Shown one piece after another: positions 63,352 to 64,000 of a stretch of 64,000 bases of DNA. Made by a program: the position numbers and the translations under genes. The stretch is from Cyanobium sp. CZS25K (lineage in GTDB: Bacteria; Cyanobacteriota; Cyanobacteriia; PCC-6307; Cyanobiaceae). The notes under the pieces were generated by a model. That model worked only from the letters and a program-made list of their open reading frames with translations. It was not told the origin of the DNA and did no database searches. The stretch covers positions 1 through 64,000 of the forward strand of contig JAUCZB010000012.1 in NCBI GenBank assembly GCA_030373325.1. The letters are read 5' to 3'. Each line of letters begins with the position of its first letter. Within the stretch, counting starts at the first letter, position 1.

Positions 63352-64000
63352 TCAAACGGATATCACCGCCATTGATGTCTCCTGGGGATGTTTGGATTGG
63401 TCGCTCCAGAGTTGCGCGTAGAGACCGCACTGGGCGAGCAGCTCATGGTGGTGGCCTCGTTCCACGATCCTTCCCTGCGAGAGAACGCAGATGACGTCGG
63501 CGTTGACGATCGTACTGAGGCGGTGGGCGATGACGAGCACGGTGTGCTGGCGCTCGAACTGTTCGATCGCCTGTTGCACCAGCCGTTCTCTCTGGCTGTC
63601 GAGGGCGCTGGTGGCCTCATCGAGAATCAGCAGCTCAGGTTTGCGCAGAATGGCCCGGGCCAGGGAAATTCTCTGACGCTGGCCACCGCTGAGCCGATAG
63701 CCGCGTTCGCCGATCTTGGTGTCAAAGCCCTCGGGCAGGTCGGCGATGAAGCCGGCGGCCTGTGCCTTGGCAGCCGCAGCCTTGATCTCATCGAGCGAGG
63801 CGTCATCCACGCCGAAGCCTATGTTGCTGGCGATGCTGGCGTTGAAGAGAAAGGTGTCCTGGCTGACGACCCCGAGCCGTTGCTGCCAGCTGGCCAACTT
63901 GATGGTGCGGAGGTCGACGCCATCGATGAGAATTCTTCCTCCGGTGGGATCGTAGAGACCCACCAGCAGATCGGCGATGGAACTCTTGCCGGCACCACTC
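63352..64000 (-). CDS. MsbA-like ABC transporter, C-terminal part (cut by window edge)
   Basis: The ATP-binding domain of a fused ABC exporter; the N-terminal membrane domain lies beyond the right edge. Visible are Walker A SGAGKSSIADLLVG at the edge, VVSQDTFLF (Q-loop), GYRLSGGQRQRISLARAI (signature), LLILDEATSALD (Walker B) and VIAHRLST (H-loop). It may flip or export the glycan or its lipid-linked precursor, but the substrate cannot be inferred from this half. Frame is open to the last base. Confidence 0.92.
   Translation of the reverse strand, partial: SGAGKSSIADLLVGLYDPTGGRILIDGVDLRTIKLASWQQRLGVVSQDTFLFNASIASNIGFGVDDASLDEIKAAAAKAQAAGFIADLPEGFDTKIGERGYRLSGGQRQRISLARAILRKPELLILDEATSALDSQRERLVQQAIEQFERQHTVLVIAHRLSTIVNADVICVLSQGRIVERGHHHELLAQCGLYAQLWSDQSKHPQETSMAVISV

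Noticed and set aside
1..64000. CRISPR array, tRNA or rRNA genes
   Set aside because: No regularly spaced repeats and no cloverleaf or rRNA signature seen by eye; a dedicated RNA search was not possible.

Overview
The window is visibly G+C-rich and very gene-dense. Its housekeeping gene content is that of a picocyanobacterium, most likely the freshwater Cyanobium/Synechococcus (subcluster 5.2) type. The evidence is a CpcS/CpeS phycobiliprotein lyase, DUF3122, DUF3611, DUF1517 and TIGR03792 proteins, ThiE with the cyanobacterial N-terminal extension, cyanoexosortase A, and scattered HIP1 octamers GCGATCGC (for example 36245-36252, 42422-42429, 55729-55736). The taxonomic call is inference from gene families; no rRNA or tRNA gene was recognised.

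Left edge (1-3.4 kb): an AT-richer accessory patch with an FkbM-type methyltransferase, a DUF5672 glycan protein and a fucosyltransferase-like gene split by one in-frame TAA. Core block (3.4-24.5 kb): ribD; a DUF3122 protein coupled to a GH116 beta-glucosidase; an acyltransferase-SGNH gene interrupted by one in-frame TGA; cobL (cbiE-cbiT fusion); a tightly coupled minus-strand run pheS-nadK-response regulator-DUF192; surE; DUF3611; a plus-strand riboflavin/thiamine run ribF-thiE-thiS followed by DUF1517; and a minus-strand run era-phycobilin lyase-trmD-ispF-TIGR03792-larB. Convergent neighbours often overlap at their 3' ends and co-directional neighbours share ATGA/GTGA junctions.

Exopolysaccharide machinery (24.5-37.5 kb): an outer-membrane beta-barrel protein, a Pro-rich secreted protein and a Wza-like export protein form one minus-strand unit. 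Divergent to it is a Wzc-like tyrosine autokinase, which converges on a dual-specificity phosphatase. Next come cyanoexosortase A with its partner gene (carrying two homopolymer frameshifts), a membrane-bound WbpM/FlaA1-type 4,6-dehydratase, a WecA/WbpL-type phospho-sugar transferase and a WbpV-like SDR. The last three have the gene order of a known QuiNAc/FucNAc lipid-linked initiation module.

Glycan assembly locus (37.5-64 kb): all on the minus strand. It holds about 15 glycosyltransferase genes (GT2, GT4, GT8, one GT2-GT4 fusion, one double GT2), a carbamoyltransferase, a glutamine-dependent AsnB-like amidotransferase, a second AsnB-like protein lacking the glutaminase cysteine, a CDP-paratose-epimerase-like SDR, a Wzy/ligase-like membrane protein and, cut by the right edge, an MsbA-like ABC transporter. 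Together the genes look able to start, extend, decorate, polymerise and export a complex heteropolysaccharide (O antigen, capsule or released EPS). The structure of that polymer cannot be deduced from sequence alone.
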